From Labrenzia sp. DG1229 (GTDB lineage: Bacteria > Pseudomonadota > Alphaproteobacteria > Rhizobiales > Stappiaceae): a stretch of DNA of 38,186 nt. Shown here in pieces: positions 25,850 to 35,326 of the stretch (the stretch's first letter is position 1; each line of letters starts with the position of its first letter). Both the position numbers and the translations under genes were made by a program. The notes under the pieces are model-generated. The model ran no database searches. It was not told the origin of the DNA and saw only the letters and a program-made list of their open reading frames with translations. The DNA lies in NCBI RefSeq assembly GCF_000521215.1, contig NZ_KI928920.1:1-38186 (forward strand), given 5' to 3'.

Positions 25850-26890
25850 TCAGGTCCAGCTCAGGACAACCTTTCCTGCCTCACCCGATTTCATTGCGGC
25901 AAAGCCGGCTTCAAAATCGTCGACGGCGAAGCGATGGGTGATCACGTTGCGTACATCCAGTCCGTTTTGCAGCATCGCAATCATCTTGTACCAGGTCTCG
26001 AAGATCTCGCGCCCGTACACCCCCTTGATCGTGATCGCCTTGAAGACAATCCGTGACCAGTCAACCGGCGATTTCCCAGGCGGAATACCCAACAGTGCAA
26101 TGCGACCGCCCATGACAAGGTTTTCGACCATCTGATCGAGCGCAGCCTGGCTTCCGGACATTTCCAGCCCGACGTCGAAGCCTTCCCGCATTCCGAGTTT
26201 CTGCTCGATTCCCTTCAGATCTTCCCTGGCCACGTTTACCGGCACGACATCGACCACCTTTGCGGCCAGGTCCAGCCGCGCCTGGTTGATGTCGGTGATC
26301 ACAACGTTGCGCGCGCCAACGTGACGGGCAACGGCAGCCGCCATGATGCCGATCGGCCCAGCTCCGGTGACCAGAACATCCTCACCGACAAGATCAAAAC
26401 TCAGAGCCGTGTGAACCGCGTTTCCGAGCGGATCCAGGATTGCTCCGATTTCATCGTCGATTTCATCTGGCAATGGAACCACGTTGAAGGCAGGCAGACA
26501 CAGATACTCGGCAAATGCCCCCTGCTCGTTCACACCGATCCCGCGCGTTTCCGGATCGAGATGGAACTTGCCGGCGCGTGACTGGCGGGACTGCTTGCCG
26601 ATCAGGTGACCTTCTCCCGAACAGCGCTGACCGATCTCGAATTCCGTGACGTTCTTTCCAAGTTCCACGATCTCGCCGGCAAATTCATGACCGGTGATCA
26701 GGGGGACAGGCACAGTTCTCGCAGCCCAGTCATCCCAATTCCAGATATGGATGTCGGTTCCGCAGATACCGGTCTTGTGGATCTTGATCAGAATTTCGTC
26801 CGGTCCGATCTCCGGCACCGGTGCCCGGGTCATCCAGAGCCCTTCGCGCGGCTCCGACTTGCTGAGGGCCTTCATCTGGTTGCTCATCAT
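25850..26890 (-). CDS. tdh: L-threonine 3-dehydrogenase
   Basis: A 346-residue zinc-dependent medium-chain dehydrogenase closely like E. coli Tdh; it oxidises threonine with NAD+ to 2-amino-3-ketobutyrate. The catalytic zinc ligands are in GICGTDIH (Cys43) and GHEFAGE (His68, Glu69), and the NAD-binding motif is [20 protein letters not shown]. The structural zinc lobe of E. coli Tdh has four cysteines in this part; here the region at about 96-112 reads [19 protein letters not shown] with none. The start ATG at 26890 overlaps the stop of the upstream gene (ATGA), with GGAG before it; a second ATG at 26887 follows directly. Longer starts upstream only read through the neighbouring gene. Confidence 0.92.
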   Translation of the reverse strand: MMSNQMKALSKSEPREGLWMTRAPVPEIGPDEILIKIHKTGICGTDIHIWNWDDWAARTVPVPLITGHEFAGEIVELGKNVTEFEIGQRCSGEGHLIGKQSRQSRAGKFHLDPETRGIGVNEQGAFAEYLCLPAFNVVPLPDEIDDEIGAILDPLGNAVHTALSFDLVGEDVLVTGAGPIGIMAAAVARHVGARNVVITDINQARLDLAAKVVDVVPVNVAREDLKGIEQKLGMREGFDVGLEMSGSQAALDQMVENLVMGGRIALLGIPPGKSPVDWSRIVFKAITIKGVYGREIFETWYKMIAMLQNGLDVRNVITHRFAVDDFEAGFAAMKSGEAGKVVLSWT

Positions 26891-27843
26891 TCGGTCTCCC
26901 ACAGATCGGTGGAAAGGTATTTCAATCCGCTGTCGCAGATGACGATGGCGACACATCCGCCCTTTTCCGGGCCTTTCAGAAGCTGAACGGCGCCTGCAAG
27001 ATTTGCTCCGGCAGAGTAGCCCCCGAAGATGCCTTCCATGCGTGCCAGCAGACGGGCATGTTTGCGCGCTTGCTCGCCGGATACTGACAAATAGCCCGCG
27101 AGCGGAACATCGCGCAGGTGGTCGAGGTCGTTCATGGCATAACCGCCTCCCTGGATAGGGTGCTCGGGTGATGTGACCGGCGAACCCGACAGGGCTTCCG
27201 CACCGGCCGGTTCCACTGCATAGGAATTCACTCCCTTTTGCGCCAGGAAGCGGGTAACACCCGCAAGGGTGCCACCGGATCCGGCAAAATCACAAAACGC
27301 GGTCACCGTCCCTTCCGACTGTGCCCAGATCTCCGGGCCAGTGCCGGTCTCATGCGCTTTCGGGTTGCCGAAATGACCAAACTGATCGGCCCTGAAGGCG
27401 TTGCGTTCGGCGGTTATCTTTTTTGCAACCTCATCTACCAACGCCAGATCCGCACCGGAAACTTCGCCCGGACGGCTGTTTTCCGACTGTGGAACGATGA
27501 CGACTTCAGCCCCGAGAGCTCGCATCATCTTAGCGCGCGCGCTTGAGTTTCCCGCGCTCATGACGGCAACGAACGGATGTCCCAGCACGCCGCAGACAAT
27601 AGCCAACCCGGTTCCCATGTTGCCGGACGTCAGTTCAACCACTGTCTGCCCGGGGCGCAGCGACCCGTTTTCGCGCGCCGCCGTCACGATCGACCGGGCC
27701 GCCCTGTCCTTCTTGGAGAAGCCGGGCAGCAGGTAGTCCAGCTTCGCGATTATCCGCCCGTCCAGATCCAGCGCCCGGCCGATCCTGGAGAGTTCAACCA
27801 TCGGGGTCTGGCCGATGGTTTCAATGACCGAACCGAAAATCAC
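26887..27843 (-). CDS. Cysteine-synthase-family PLP enzyme
   Basis: A 318-residue fold-type II PLP enzyme of the cysteine synthase/cystathionine beta-synthase group. The PLP lysine is in [14 protein letters not shown] near residue 45 (family SVKDR), the substrate loop is [10 protein letters not shown] near residue 74, the phosphate-binding GSGGTLAG near residue 189, and [10 protein letters not shown] near the end. Loop residues differ from CysK (TSGNMG for TSGNTG; GSGGT for GTGGT), so the substrate may not be O-acetylserine. The GTG start overlaps the kbl stop (GTGA) and its own stop overlaps the tdh start, so all three genes are translationally coupled. A role in threonine or serine use is inferred from that position. 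Confidence 0.84.
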   Translation of the reverse strand: MIFGSVIETIGQTPMVELSRIGRALDLDGRIIAKLDYLLPGFSKKDRAARSIVTAARENGSLRPGQTVVELTSGNMGTGLAIVCGVLGHPFVAVMSAGNSSARAKMMRALGAEVVIVPQSENSRPGEVSGADLALVDEVAKKITAERNAFRADQFGHFGNPKAHETGTGPEIWAQSEGTVTAFCDFAGSGGTLAGVTRFLAQKGVNSYAVEPAGAEALSGSPVTSPEHPIQGGGYAMNDLDHLRDVPLAGYLSVSGEQARKHARLLARMEGIFGGYSAGANLAGAVQLLKGPEKGGCVAIVICDSGLKYLSTDLWETE

Positions 27844-29028
27844 GACAGGACCCCGGTCGCCTTGCCCGCCTTTGCGAATGCCTCCAGAGCACGATCCAGA
27901 TCGTTTCTGGTCAGAGCGGCGTTCATCTGGGTTCGAATTCGCGCCTGCCCATGGGGAACCACCGGAAAGAAGAAACCGGAAACATAGACCCCTTCTTCGA
28001 ACAAGGCCGCTGCCATTGCCTGTGCCAGCTTCGCTTCGCCAAGCATGACCGGAATAATCGGATGCTCGCCCGGGAGAAGGTCAAAACCGAGAGTTTCCAA
28101 CCCTTTGCGCCAGTAGTTCGCATTTTCGAAAAGGTTGCGGCGAAGATCGTCACCCTCTTCGACCAGACGAATTGCTTCCAGCCCGCTCATGACGACGGCC
28201 GGTGGAAGTGAATTGGAAAAGAGGTAGGGGCGCGCACGCTGGCGAAGAAGATCGACAACAGGCTGAGGGCCCGCAATGTAGCCTCCGATACCACCGCCAA
28301 GCGCCTTGCCGAGCGTGCCGGTCAGAATATCGACATCAACACCAAAGTGTGCCGGTGTCCCCTCACCCTTCGGTCCCATGAACCCGGTCGCATGGCAGTC
28401 GTCAACCATGACCAGGGCGTCGTACTTCCGAGCAAGCGCCGTTATTTCCGGCAATTTCGCCAGGTATCCGTCCATGGAAAAAACGCCGTCGGTGGCAATC
28501 ATGATGTGACGGGCCCCGCCCTCGCGCGCCTCTTTCAGTTTCGCTTCCAGATCCGTCATATCGGAATTTTGATATCGGAAGCGTCTGGCCTTGCACAAGC
28601 GGATGCCGTCAATGATCGAGGCATGATTTAGCGCGTCCGATATGATCGCGTCTTCCGGACCCAGAAGCGGTTCGAACAAGCCTCCATTGGCATCGAAACA
28701 AGCAGCGAATAGAATGGAGTCGTCCTTGCCCAGAAACTGCGCCAGGCGCTGTTCCAACTGACGGTGAATGTCCTGGGTGCCACAGATGAAGCGCACTGAC
28801 GCCATACCGTAACCCTTGGGTTCCAGCGCTTTGCGCCGCCGCTTCTTCAAGCGCCGGATGGTCCGCCAGCCCAAGATAATTGTTGGCGCACAGGTTGATA
28901 ACCTCACGCCCGCCAACGGTAATCACCCCCCCTTGCGGTGAGGAGATCAGGCGTTCTTTCTTGTAGAGCCCTTCAGCCTCGATTTCCTTCAAGGTTTCGG
29001 CGATATGGGACAGAAAGGCATCAGACAC
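27840..29028 (-). pseudogene. kbl: 2-amino-3-ketobutyrate CoA ligase (KBL), frameshifted
   Basis: KBL cleaves 2-amino-3-ketobutyrate with CoA to glycine and acetyl-CoA, the step after Tdh. The N-terminal part ([40 protein letters not shown]) is in one frame; the rest ([19 protein letters not shown], the PLP-Lys region [14 protein letters not shown], and [12 protein letters not shown]) is in another. The switch is at 28833-28842, a GCGGCGGCGC run on the coding strand. Removing one base restores [14 protein letters not shown] and about 396 residues, the family length. The GTG at 29028 has GGAG upstream; an ATG at 29058 overlaps the promoter. As read, the protein would be truncated to about 140 residues. 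Confidence 0.85.
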
Positions 29029-29057
29029 GACATGACTCCGGCAAAATGGAAATTTCA

Positions 29058-29111
29058 TCCATTATACCGGATTTTTTTTCGAATAAAAGACGCTTCTTCC
29101 ATTATGTCGGA
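29058..29111 (-). promoter_or_regulatory. kbl operon promoter with two direct repeats (candidate operators)
   Basis: TCCGGTATAATGGA (29058-29071) and TCCGACATAATGGA (29098-29111) on the minus strand match in 12 of 14 positions, 40 bases apart. The downstream copy contains a perfect TATAAT -10 box, 30 bases ahead of the chosen GTG start of kbl. The likely binder is the XRE-cupin regulator encoded immediately upstream. A third, weaker match (TCCGGCATGACAGA, 10 of 14) overlaps the start codon of that regulator at about 29705-29718. Confidence 0.55.
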
Positions 29112-29153
29112 ATTCGCGCCGCGCGCAGTTCGGATAGTTGCAGGAGTCGCGTC

Positions 29154-29714
29154 CTAGACGTTCACAACCAACAGGATCGCCCGTGCGGGCCCGCTGACGG
29201 CTTCGATGCAATGCGGTACATCGGCGGCGTATCGGGCCGTGTCACCCTTGTCGATGATGCCCTTGGCAACCCCCGAGGTCACCTCAAGACGCCCTTCCTC
29301 GGCAATCAGTTGTTCCCGGGTCCCACGCTCATGCGGCTTGCTGTCCAACCTGCCGCCCTTGGCAAAGATGAGCTCGTAGACCTCCAGCTTTCCGGTATCC
29401 TGTGGCGGCGAGAGTATTCGGATCTTGCATCCGTCGCCGGCACGGTCCAGCGCCGGGGTCTGGTGGTCGTGCAAGATCTCGACCCTGTCTTCCGCGGCTT
29501 CTTCTCCCAGCAACCCGGCGAAGTCGACATCCAGCGCCCTTGTCAGGTTAAGCAATGTTGCAACGGTTGGATTCGACTCGCCGCGTTCAATCTGACTGAC
29601 CATCGAGCGGGAAACGCCGGAGAGTTTCTCAACCGCTTCCAGTGACAGGCCTTGCGCACGCCGGGCGTTTTTCAGGCGTTCGGGAAGACGGGATAAGATG
29701 TCTGAATCTGTCAT
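29154..29714 (-). CDS. XRE-family regulator with C-terminal cupin domain
   Basis: A 186-residue regulator. A helix-turn-helix of the XRE/HTH_3 type lies at residues about 8-62 (LKNARRAQGLSLEAVEKLSG, then VSRSMVSQIERGESNPT), and a small cupin domain at about 100-185 (KLEVYELIFAKGGRLDSKPH, later PHCIEAVSGPARAILLVVNV) probably senses an amino-acid-like ligand. The ATG at 29714 fits the family N-terminus; in-frame starts further upstream to 29855 add unrelated sequence. It lies immediately upstream of, and on the same strand as, kbl-cysK-like-tdh and probably controls them. Candidate binding repeats lie between it and kbl. Confidence 0.85.
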   Translation of the reverse strand: MTDSDILSRLPERLKNARRAQGLSLEAVEKLSGVSRSMVSQIERGESNPTVATLLNLTRALDVDFAGLLGEEAAEDRVEILHDHQTPALDRAGDGCKIRILSPPQDTGKLEVYELIFAKGGRLDSKPHERGTREQLIAEEGRLEVTSGVAKGIIDKGDTARYAADVPHCIEAVSGPARAILLVVNV

Positions 29715-30230
29715 GCCGGAATAAGCCCGCGCCTTTGCAAATGAGGTCGAAATGGTGGAGGTGAATTGCCTGGATTCGAGACGCAAGCTCGCAGGAAAGC
29801 GTTCGATTTTCAAGTGCGGGCAGCATTGTAGCAGGGCAAATTCATCCCATCGCAAAGCGGCGTCAACGCGGCTTTGATATGCTACATCAATCCGCTAGAG
29901 CGAACGCCGAACCCGCTTTTTGCGCTTTTCAGAGCCGATATTCGACGCGTCTGATACCACTTCAATCTCAATAACGAGGGTTTGGCCATGGATCCACTTC
30001 GCCGAATTTCACAAAGTGCCGTTTTTTGCATGCCGGTTTCAGGACAGAAACCAGCTGATTCCACAACTGGTTCGCCGCACCACTCGGCATCGTCGTTTCC
30101 GGAGTGCATCCTGTCGCATTCGGAACACATGCTGCAGTGCGCTCTCACATAGCGTGCCGTCAGTCGCCGACGGGTATTCTACCCAGCCGGCCCAAGCCAG
30201 TTTTCAAGGACACGCCGCGGAGAAAAACCA
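29715..30230. other. Divergent intergenic region (XRE regulator / fhs)
   Basis: These 516 bases separate divergent starts. Several short frames on both strands have no recognisable product. The fhs ribosome site GGAG lies 9 bases before its ATG. I looked for a THF- or glycine-type riboswitch but could not recognise one by eye. Confidence 0.4.
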
Positions 30231-31901
30231 ATGGCAAGCGATATCGAAATTGCCCGTGCAGCCAAGATGAAACCGATCCAGGAGATCGGTGACCGGCTGA
30301 ACATACCCGATGAATCCCTCCTGCCCTATGGCCGGACAAAAGCAAAGATTTCGGCGGAGTTCATCGAGGGCCTTGGCGGGCGCGAAAACGGCAAACTGAT
30401 TCTCGTCACGGCAATCAATCCGACACCTGCCGGAGAAGGCAAGACGACGACGACCGTGGGTCTCGGCGACGGCCTCAACAAGATTGGCAAGAACGCCATG
30501 ATCTGCCTGCGCGAACCGTCCCTTGGACCGTGCTTCGGCATGAAGGGCGGCGCAGCTGGAGGTGGCTATGCGCAGGTCGTCCCGATGGAAGACATCAACC
30601 TGCACTTCACGGGTGATTTCCATGCCATCACATCTGCACACAACCTCCTCTCCGCCCTGATCGAGAATCACATCTACTGGGGCAACGAACTCGGCATCGA
30701 TCAGCGACGCGTTGTCTGGCGTCGCGTGCTTGACATGAATGACCGTGCGCTGCGTTCGATCGTCTGCTCGCTTGGTGGTGTTGCCAACGGCTTCCCGCGT
30801 GAAGGCGGATTCGACATCACGGTTGCTTCCGAAATCATGGCGATCCTCTGTCTGGCAACAAACCTGGAAGACCTGCAGACACGTCTCGGTGACATTATCG
30901 TCGCCTACCGCCGTGACCGCTCGCCGATCCGCGCACGCGACCTGGAAGCCGACGGTGCAATGACCGTGCTCTTGAAGGAGGCGCTACAGCCGAACCTGGT
31001 CCAGACGCTGGAGAACAATCCGGCCTTTATCCATGGTGGCCCATTCGCCAACATCGCCCATGGCTGCAACTCGGTCGTTGCAACGCAATCAGCTCTCAAA
31101 CTTGCAGACTACGTGGTCACAGAAGCCGGTTTCGGAGCGGATCTCGGTGCCGAGAAGTTCTTTGACATCAAATGTCGCAAGGCCGGCCTGTCACCGGATG
31201 CCGTCGTGATCGTCGCCACGATCAAGGCGCTGAAGATGAACGGTGGTATCGCCAAGGAAGATCTTGGGGCGGAAAATGTCGATGCAGTCGCGAAGGGCTG
31301 TGCCAACCTTGGCCGCCATATCGAGAACGTCAAGCAGTTCGGCGTTCCGGCGGTCGTTGCCATCAATCACTTCACTGCTGACACTGAAGCAGAAGTTCAG
31401 GCTGTCAAGGACTACTGCGCCGATCTCGGCGTCGATGCGATCCTGGCAACGCACTGGGCCAACGGCTCTGCAGGCACGGAAGAGCTGGCGGTAAGGGTCG
31501 CAGAACTTGCTGAAAGCGGTGCGGCCCAGTTTGCTCCGCTTTACGAGGACGGTCTTTCCCTGTTTGAAAAGATCGAGACCGTGGCAAAACGGATCTACCG
31601 GGCGGACGAGGTTCTCGCCGACAAGTCGGTGCGGGATCAGCTCAAGCGCTGGGAAGCCGATGGCTTCGGCGATTTGCCGGTGTGCATGGCCAAGACGCAA
31701 TATTCATTTTCCACCGATCCGCAGCTTCGCGGCGCACCGACCGGCCACAGCCTGCCGGTCCGCGAAGTTCGCCTGTCGGCAGGCGCCGGTTTCATTGTCG
31801 CGATCTGCGGTGAAATCATGACCATGCCCGGTCTGCCGCGCGTGCCGTCAGCAAACCATATCCGACTGGATGACAACGGCCAGATCGAAGGCCTGTTCTG
31901 A
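30231..31901 (+). CDS. fhs: Formate-tetrahydrofolate ligase
   Basis: A 556-residue enzyme that interconverts formate, ATP and THF with 10-formyl-THF. The P-loop is [12 protein letters not shown] at 64-75, [36 protein letters not shown] around residues 92-127 is the highly conserved core, and [20 protein letters not shown] near residue 305 and PGLPRVPSA near the C-terminus complete the family pattern. The length is normal. It is monocistronic with a strong terminator. Beside the corrinoid methyl-transfer operon it could work towards formate release with ATP gain, or supply formyl-THF for biosynthesis; both directions are known in the family. Confidence 0.96.
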   Translation: MASDIEIARAAKMKPIQEIGDRLNIPDESLLPYGRTKAKISAEFIEGLGGRENGKLILVTAINPTPAGEGKTTTTVGLGDGLNKIGKNAMICLREPSLGPCFGMKGGAAGGGYAQVVPMEDINLHFTGDFHAITSAHNLLSALIENHIYWGNELGIDQRRVVWRRVLDMNDRALRSIVCSLGGVANGFPREGGFDITVASEIMAILCLATNLEDLQTRLGDIIVAYRRDRSPIRARDLEADGAMTVLLKEALQPNLVQTLENNPAFIHGGPFANIAHGCNSVVATQSALKLADYVVTEAGFGADLGAEKFFDIKCRKAGLSPDAVVIVATIKALKMNGGIAKEDLGAENVDAVAKGCANLGRHIENVKQFGVPAVVAINHFTADTEAEVQAVKDYCADLGVDAILATHWANGSAGTEELAVRVAELAESGAAQFAPLYEDGLSLFEKIETVAKRIYRADEVLADKSVRDQLKRWEADGFGDLPVCMAKTQYSFSTDPQLRGAPTGHSLPVREVRLSAGAGFIVAICGEIMTMPGLPRVPSANHIRLDDNGQIEGLF

Positions 31902-31926
31902 TCTGTCCGGACCAGAGCGGTCAAAT

Positions 31927-31957
31927 AGGGCGGGTCCTTCGACCCGCCCTTTTCTTT
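31927..31957 (+). terminator. Rho-independent terminator after fhs
   Basis: A perfect 10-base stem (AGGGCGGGTC / GACCCGCCCT) with a CTTC tetraloop is followed by TTTTCTTTT. It lies 25 bases after the fhs stop and before the convergent gene end at 31976. Confidence 0.9.
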
Positions 31958-31975
31958 TCTGAAGATTATGGGCGG

Positions 31976-34387
31976 TTAGCACACGTTCATGATTGCCCGA
32001 AGCTGCTTTGTCAGGCCGAGCGCTGAAAAACTCACCACGACCTTCGTACCGAAGTCGGTTTCGTAGGTGATTTCAAAACCGTTTGCACTCATCATGCCAT
32101 CGATAAGGCTCGAGTAGTTCTTGTTGTAATTGTCCATTCTCAGACCGTCTTCGCCGACCAGCACGGTTCGTCCAAAAGCTTCCATCATCAAGTAAGTTCG
32201 ACCTCTCACGCGCAATTGGGCAATTGTGTCCCGCTTCCAGTTCCTGAGACGCACACTGATGTTTACCGAATTCCGTTTCCAGCCTGCTACGCGTTTCAAA
32301 GCAACGCCCGCCGGCATTGCGCTGCCCGTGAAACCGTCCTCGTGAATGGAAAAGGTCGATGTTTCACACACAGCTGCGTCTTTGCTCTTCCACAAACCCC
32401 AATCCTTGGCTGAGGGCAGTTCCACGGCACCAAAGTAGAGCGTCTGTGGGCGGGGTGTTTCGCGAATGACCTGCAACGGGATTGCCTTCGCTTTCTCGAA
32501 AAGCTCAGGCGTTATGTAGCCATGCGCGGTCAGTTTGAACCGGTCTTGTAAACGCTTTGCGATCGTGGAGATCGGGTTTCCTATCCCAAATTCCTGCACT
32601 CCCAACTCCCTGAAAAATCCGAGAATCGCGGAGCGGCCAGGTCCTCCAAAAAACTCAACCTGCTGCTCGCTTGGCAGCATTGGCGCTTTGACGCTCCAGA
32701 GCTTTACCGCTTGTTTCGACGTCAAAAAACCCGTCACCTCATAGCCGTTTTGTTCCTGGTAGGTGCGCACGACCTCGATCAGGTTCATCCGATAGGAAAA
32801 GTCCGTGATCATTTCCGGTGATTTAGCCAGTCCGAGATGATAGAGGGCCCGATAAATTTTCTGTTGTTTATCCAGCGAATATCCCAGCTTCTCCCAAGCG
32901 CTGCGCGCGGAAGGCTGCACTTGTGGTGTCTTCTTCCCCAGCAAACCCGCGCTCTTCTTCTTGAGCTGGTCCTGCGGGGGTCGATTTCCCAGACCAGCCA
33001 TCAAGCCAGCAATCTGCCTGTGGGTCAGGTAGCCGGTGGGATTTTTTGCCGCAATGGACTCCTGGTATTTTCGAATACGCTCTACAAGTTCCGGATGCGT
33101 CAAATCGGTATTGACGGCCTCGTCCAAGAAAAATCCCTTTTTGTTGAGCGCTTTGTAGATCAACGTCAGCTCACCTTCGGAATAGTCGTCGTACCGCCAT
33201 GACATTACGGGATTGGACCATCTTTTTTTGGCTTGCCTTGTCGCAGCGGGAACAGGTTTGATTTCATGAGCCAGAAGCAGTTCGATCTGAGGTCCGGTGA
33301 GAAATCCGGTCGTCGGGAAATTGGACGCATACTGGTAACGACGCACCGCGCGGATCAAATCTTCATTGAAGGTGAAATCGACAAGAGGGGCAGTGTGCCA
33401 CAGGTAACCCAGATCAACCAAGGCGCGGAAAAGAAACTTCTTCTTTGCATCGGGGACCGCGAGTGCAACCCAGGTCTGCCTGGGCGTCGGCAAGAGCCAT
33501 CCGTTCAGTATGCCGTCTGCCTGCCTGTTCGTCAGGTAACCTGTTTGTTCAGCCCCAACGCTGGTCTGAAAACGTCGCACAGCATCCTTGTTGTTTCTGT
33601 TCGACAAACTGTTCGACAACCTGTCGCCCGTCAGAAGTCCGTGAGCGTGGAGAATGTCGAACACAGCCTGCTTGTCGGACTCGGAGTAGCCCGCTGCGCT
33701 CCACTCGTTCAGGGGAAACAACAATTGGTCCGGCCCACACGCCCGTTGTTCCCAGAGGTAGGGTTTTCCAGCGTCTGCCTGCAAGTTATCCACCTGGTCC
33801 TTGGTGAGATAGCCTGTGGCGTTCGCTCCATTTTCTTCCTGAAATTCGGTGACGGCGGCAACTACGGCCTCGTCGGTGAGAAAATCTGGAAATGCGGTCC
33901 GTCTGGCAGTATGACCAAGCGCATAAAGCGCCCGGTACAGAACCCGATGATCTTCACAACCCAGGTTCAGATTCTCGAAAGCCAATTTGGCGTTGTTGCC
34001 TGCCGTATGAGCATTCTGACTCGATCGTCCTGCAACATCGCGCAGCACCTCGACCTGGTCGCTGGTTAAAAATCCCGTCGCCGCGGCCCCGATTGTTCTC
34101 TGAAACTCCGCGACTGCCTGGATTGTGCTTTTTCGCAATAGAAAATCCGGTATTTCAAGGTCTTCGTTCGCGTAGCCGAGTTCCCGCAAGGCGCGATGGA
34201 TCTCTTGCTTTTCTTCCTGATCCAGCCCGAAGCCGGAAAAGGCCTGCCGCGCACGGCCAATTTCCTTTGCTTCAATCTGCTGCGTTTCGATCGGATCTGT
34301 TTCCGGCGCTTTCACCTCGGCGTGAACATGGAGGTCCGAATACCCGAAGAGAAAAAACACGAGCATTGCCAGATACGTCGATCTCAT
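31976..34387 (-). CDS. Secreted protein with seven peptidoglycan-binding-like repeats
   Basis: An 803-residue exported protein. Residues 1-23 form a signal peptide (STYLAMLVFFLFGYSDLHVHA). Six repeats of roughly 75-100 residues follow, each ending in a TG(Y/F)LT anchor at residues 104, 191, 282, 360, 451 and 552, plus a seventh, more divergent one with GYIT at 623. The pattern (hydrophobic helix, RALxxLGY, later AVxxFQxxxG, then ATGYLTxxQV) is that of PG_binding_1 domains (PF01471). Residues about 650-803 form a separate beta-rich domain of unknown family. The likely place is periplasm or cell wall. The ATG at 34387 starts the signal peptide; 34459 would be a longer alternative. Its partner enzymes are not in the window. 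Confidence 0.75.
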   Translation of the reverse strand: MRSTYLAMLVFFLFGYSDLHVHAEVKAPETDPIETQQIEAKEIGRARQAFSGFGLDQEEKQEIHRALRELGYANEDLEIPDFLLRKSTIQAVAEFQRTIGAAATGFLTSDQVEVLRDVAGRSSQNAHTAGNNAKLAFENLNLGCEDHRVLYRALYALGHTARRTAFPDFLTDEAVVAAVTEFQEENGANATGYLTKDQVDNLQADAGKPYLWEQRACGPDQLLFPLNEWSAAGYSESDKQAVFDILHAHGLLTGDRLSNSLSNRNNKDAVRRFQTSVGAEQTGYLTNRQADGILNGWLLPTPRQTWVALAVPDAKKKFLFRALVDLGYLWHTAPLVDFTFNEDLIRAVRRYQYASNFPTTGFLTGPQIELLLAHEIKPVPAATRQAKKRWSNPVMSWRYDDYSEGELTLIYKALNKKGFFLDEAVNTDLTHPELVERIRKYQESIAAKNPTGYLTHRQIAGLMAGLGNRPPQDQLKKKSAGLLGKKTPQVQPSARSAWEKLGYSLDKQQKIYRALYHLGLAKSPEMITDFSYRMNLIEVVRTYQEQNGYEVTGFLTSKQAVKLWSVKAPMLPSEQQVEFFGGPGRSAILGFFRELGVQEFGIGNPISTIAKRLQDRFKLTAHGYITPELFEKAKAIPLQVIRETPRPQTLYFGAVELPSAKDWGLWKSKDAAVCETSTFSIHEDGFTGSAMPAGVALKRVAGWKRNSVNISVRLRNWKRDTIAQLRVRGRTYLMMEAFGRTVLVGEDGLRMDNYNKNYSSLIDGMMSANGFEITYETDFGTKVVVSFSALGLTKQLRAIMNVC

Positions 34388-34536
34388 TCGAAAAATCCGA
34401 TTTTGATACAAGACACGTTGAACACAACCCTTAATAGTGAAGTTTCCGGCAATCAACAAAGCTGTTCAACTCATGATCAATTCTTTGGCTGTCGCGTAAG
34501 CGACTAGCCGTGTCGCATTGGAGATATCGGCGAATC

Positions 34537-34548
34537 TGCCTTAAGGCA
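34537..34548 (+). promoter_or_regulatory. 12-bp perfect palindrome upstream of the corrinoid operon
   Basis: TGCCTTAAGGCA lies 49 bases before the corrinoid-protein ATG, followed by the AT-rich ATAACATTTTAGG. The size and place suit an operator for a dimeric regulator. No regulator gene is adjacent on this side, and no cobalamin riboswitch pattern was recognised. Confidence 0.45.
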
Positions 34549-34596
34549 TAACATTTTAGGTAGATTCAAGTCACTTGCGCCCAGTTGGAGCTGCCT

Positions 34597-35301
34597 ATGT
34601 CCGATGAAGAAGATATCGATCTCGCGTCTCTCTCCGACGACGAGCTTGTCGAGCAGATGCATGACGACCTTTACGACGGCCTTCAGGACGAGATCCTCGA
34701 ATCCGTGAACATTCTCCTTGAGCGCGGCTGGGTGCCTTATGACGTCCTGACCAAGGCACTCGTTGAAGGCATGCGGATCGTTGGCGTCGATTTCCGGGAC
34801 GGTATCCTGTTCGTACCGGAAGTTCTGCTGTCAGCCAACGCGATGAAGTCCGGAATGAGCATCCTGCGCCCTTTGCTTGCTGAAACCGGTGCACCGAAAG
34901 TCGGCAAGATGGTCATCGGAACGGTGAAAGGCGATATTCATGATATCGGCAAGAACCTCGTCTCAATGATGATGGAAGGCGCCGGCTTCGAAGTCATTGA
35001 TATCGGCATCAACAACCCGGTCGAGAATTATCTGGCCGCGCTCGAAGAGCACCAGCCGGAAATCCTGGGCATGTCCGCCCTGCTGACCACCACCATGCCT
35101 TACATGAAAGTCGTCATCGACGAGATGAAGGCGAAGGGCATCCGTGACGACTACATCGTGCTTGTTGGCGGTGCGCCGCTGAACGAGGAATTCGGTGAAG
35201 CTGTGGGAGCGGACGGGTATTGCCGCGATGCAGCTGTCGCGGTGGAAATGGCAAAAGACCTGATCGCCCGCCGTCACAACCAACTCGCCTCCAAAGGCTG
35301 A
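34597..35301 (+). CDS. Corrinoid (cobalamin-binding) methyltransferase protein, MtbC/MttC-like
   Basis: A 234-residue protein that carries a cobalamin methyl group between a substrate methyltransferase and a THF methyltransferase. Residues about 20-95 are the helical B12-binding cap, and the second domain has the base-off motif DIHDIGKN at 113-120 (Asp113, His115, Gly118), the GMSALLTTTM strand near 161 and VGGAPLN near residue 196. The length fits the MtbC/MttC/MtgC group. The ATG at 34597 has GGAG upstream; a TTG at 34585 overlaps that site. It is the first gene in this operon. Its substrate partner (MttB-like) is not visible in the window. Confidence 0.9.
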   Translation: MSDEEDIDLASLSDDELVEQMHDDLYDGLQDEILESVNILLERGWVPYDVLTKALVEGMRIVGVDFRDGILFVPEVLLSANAMKSGMSILRPLLAETGAPKVGKMVIGTVKGDIHDIGKNLVSMMMEGAGFEVIDIGINNPVENYLAALEEHQPEILGMSALLTTTMPYMKVVIDEMKAKGIRDDYIVLVGGAPLNEEFGEAVGADGYCRDAAVAVEMAKDLIARRHNQLASKG

Positions 35302-35326
35302 GACAGTGTTTGAAGGGGCTGCCGAC

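Noticed and set aside
29882..30148. 88-codon minus-strand frame upstream of fhs
   Set aside because: No ribosome site and Cys-rich random-looking product; probably intergenic.
29715..30230. Possible folate or glycine riboswitch before fhs
   Set aside because: No recognisable conserved core or paired helices could be found by eye.
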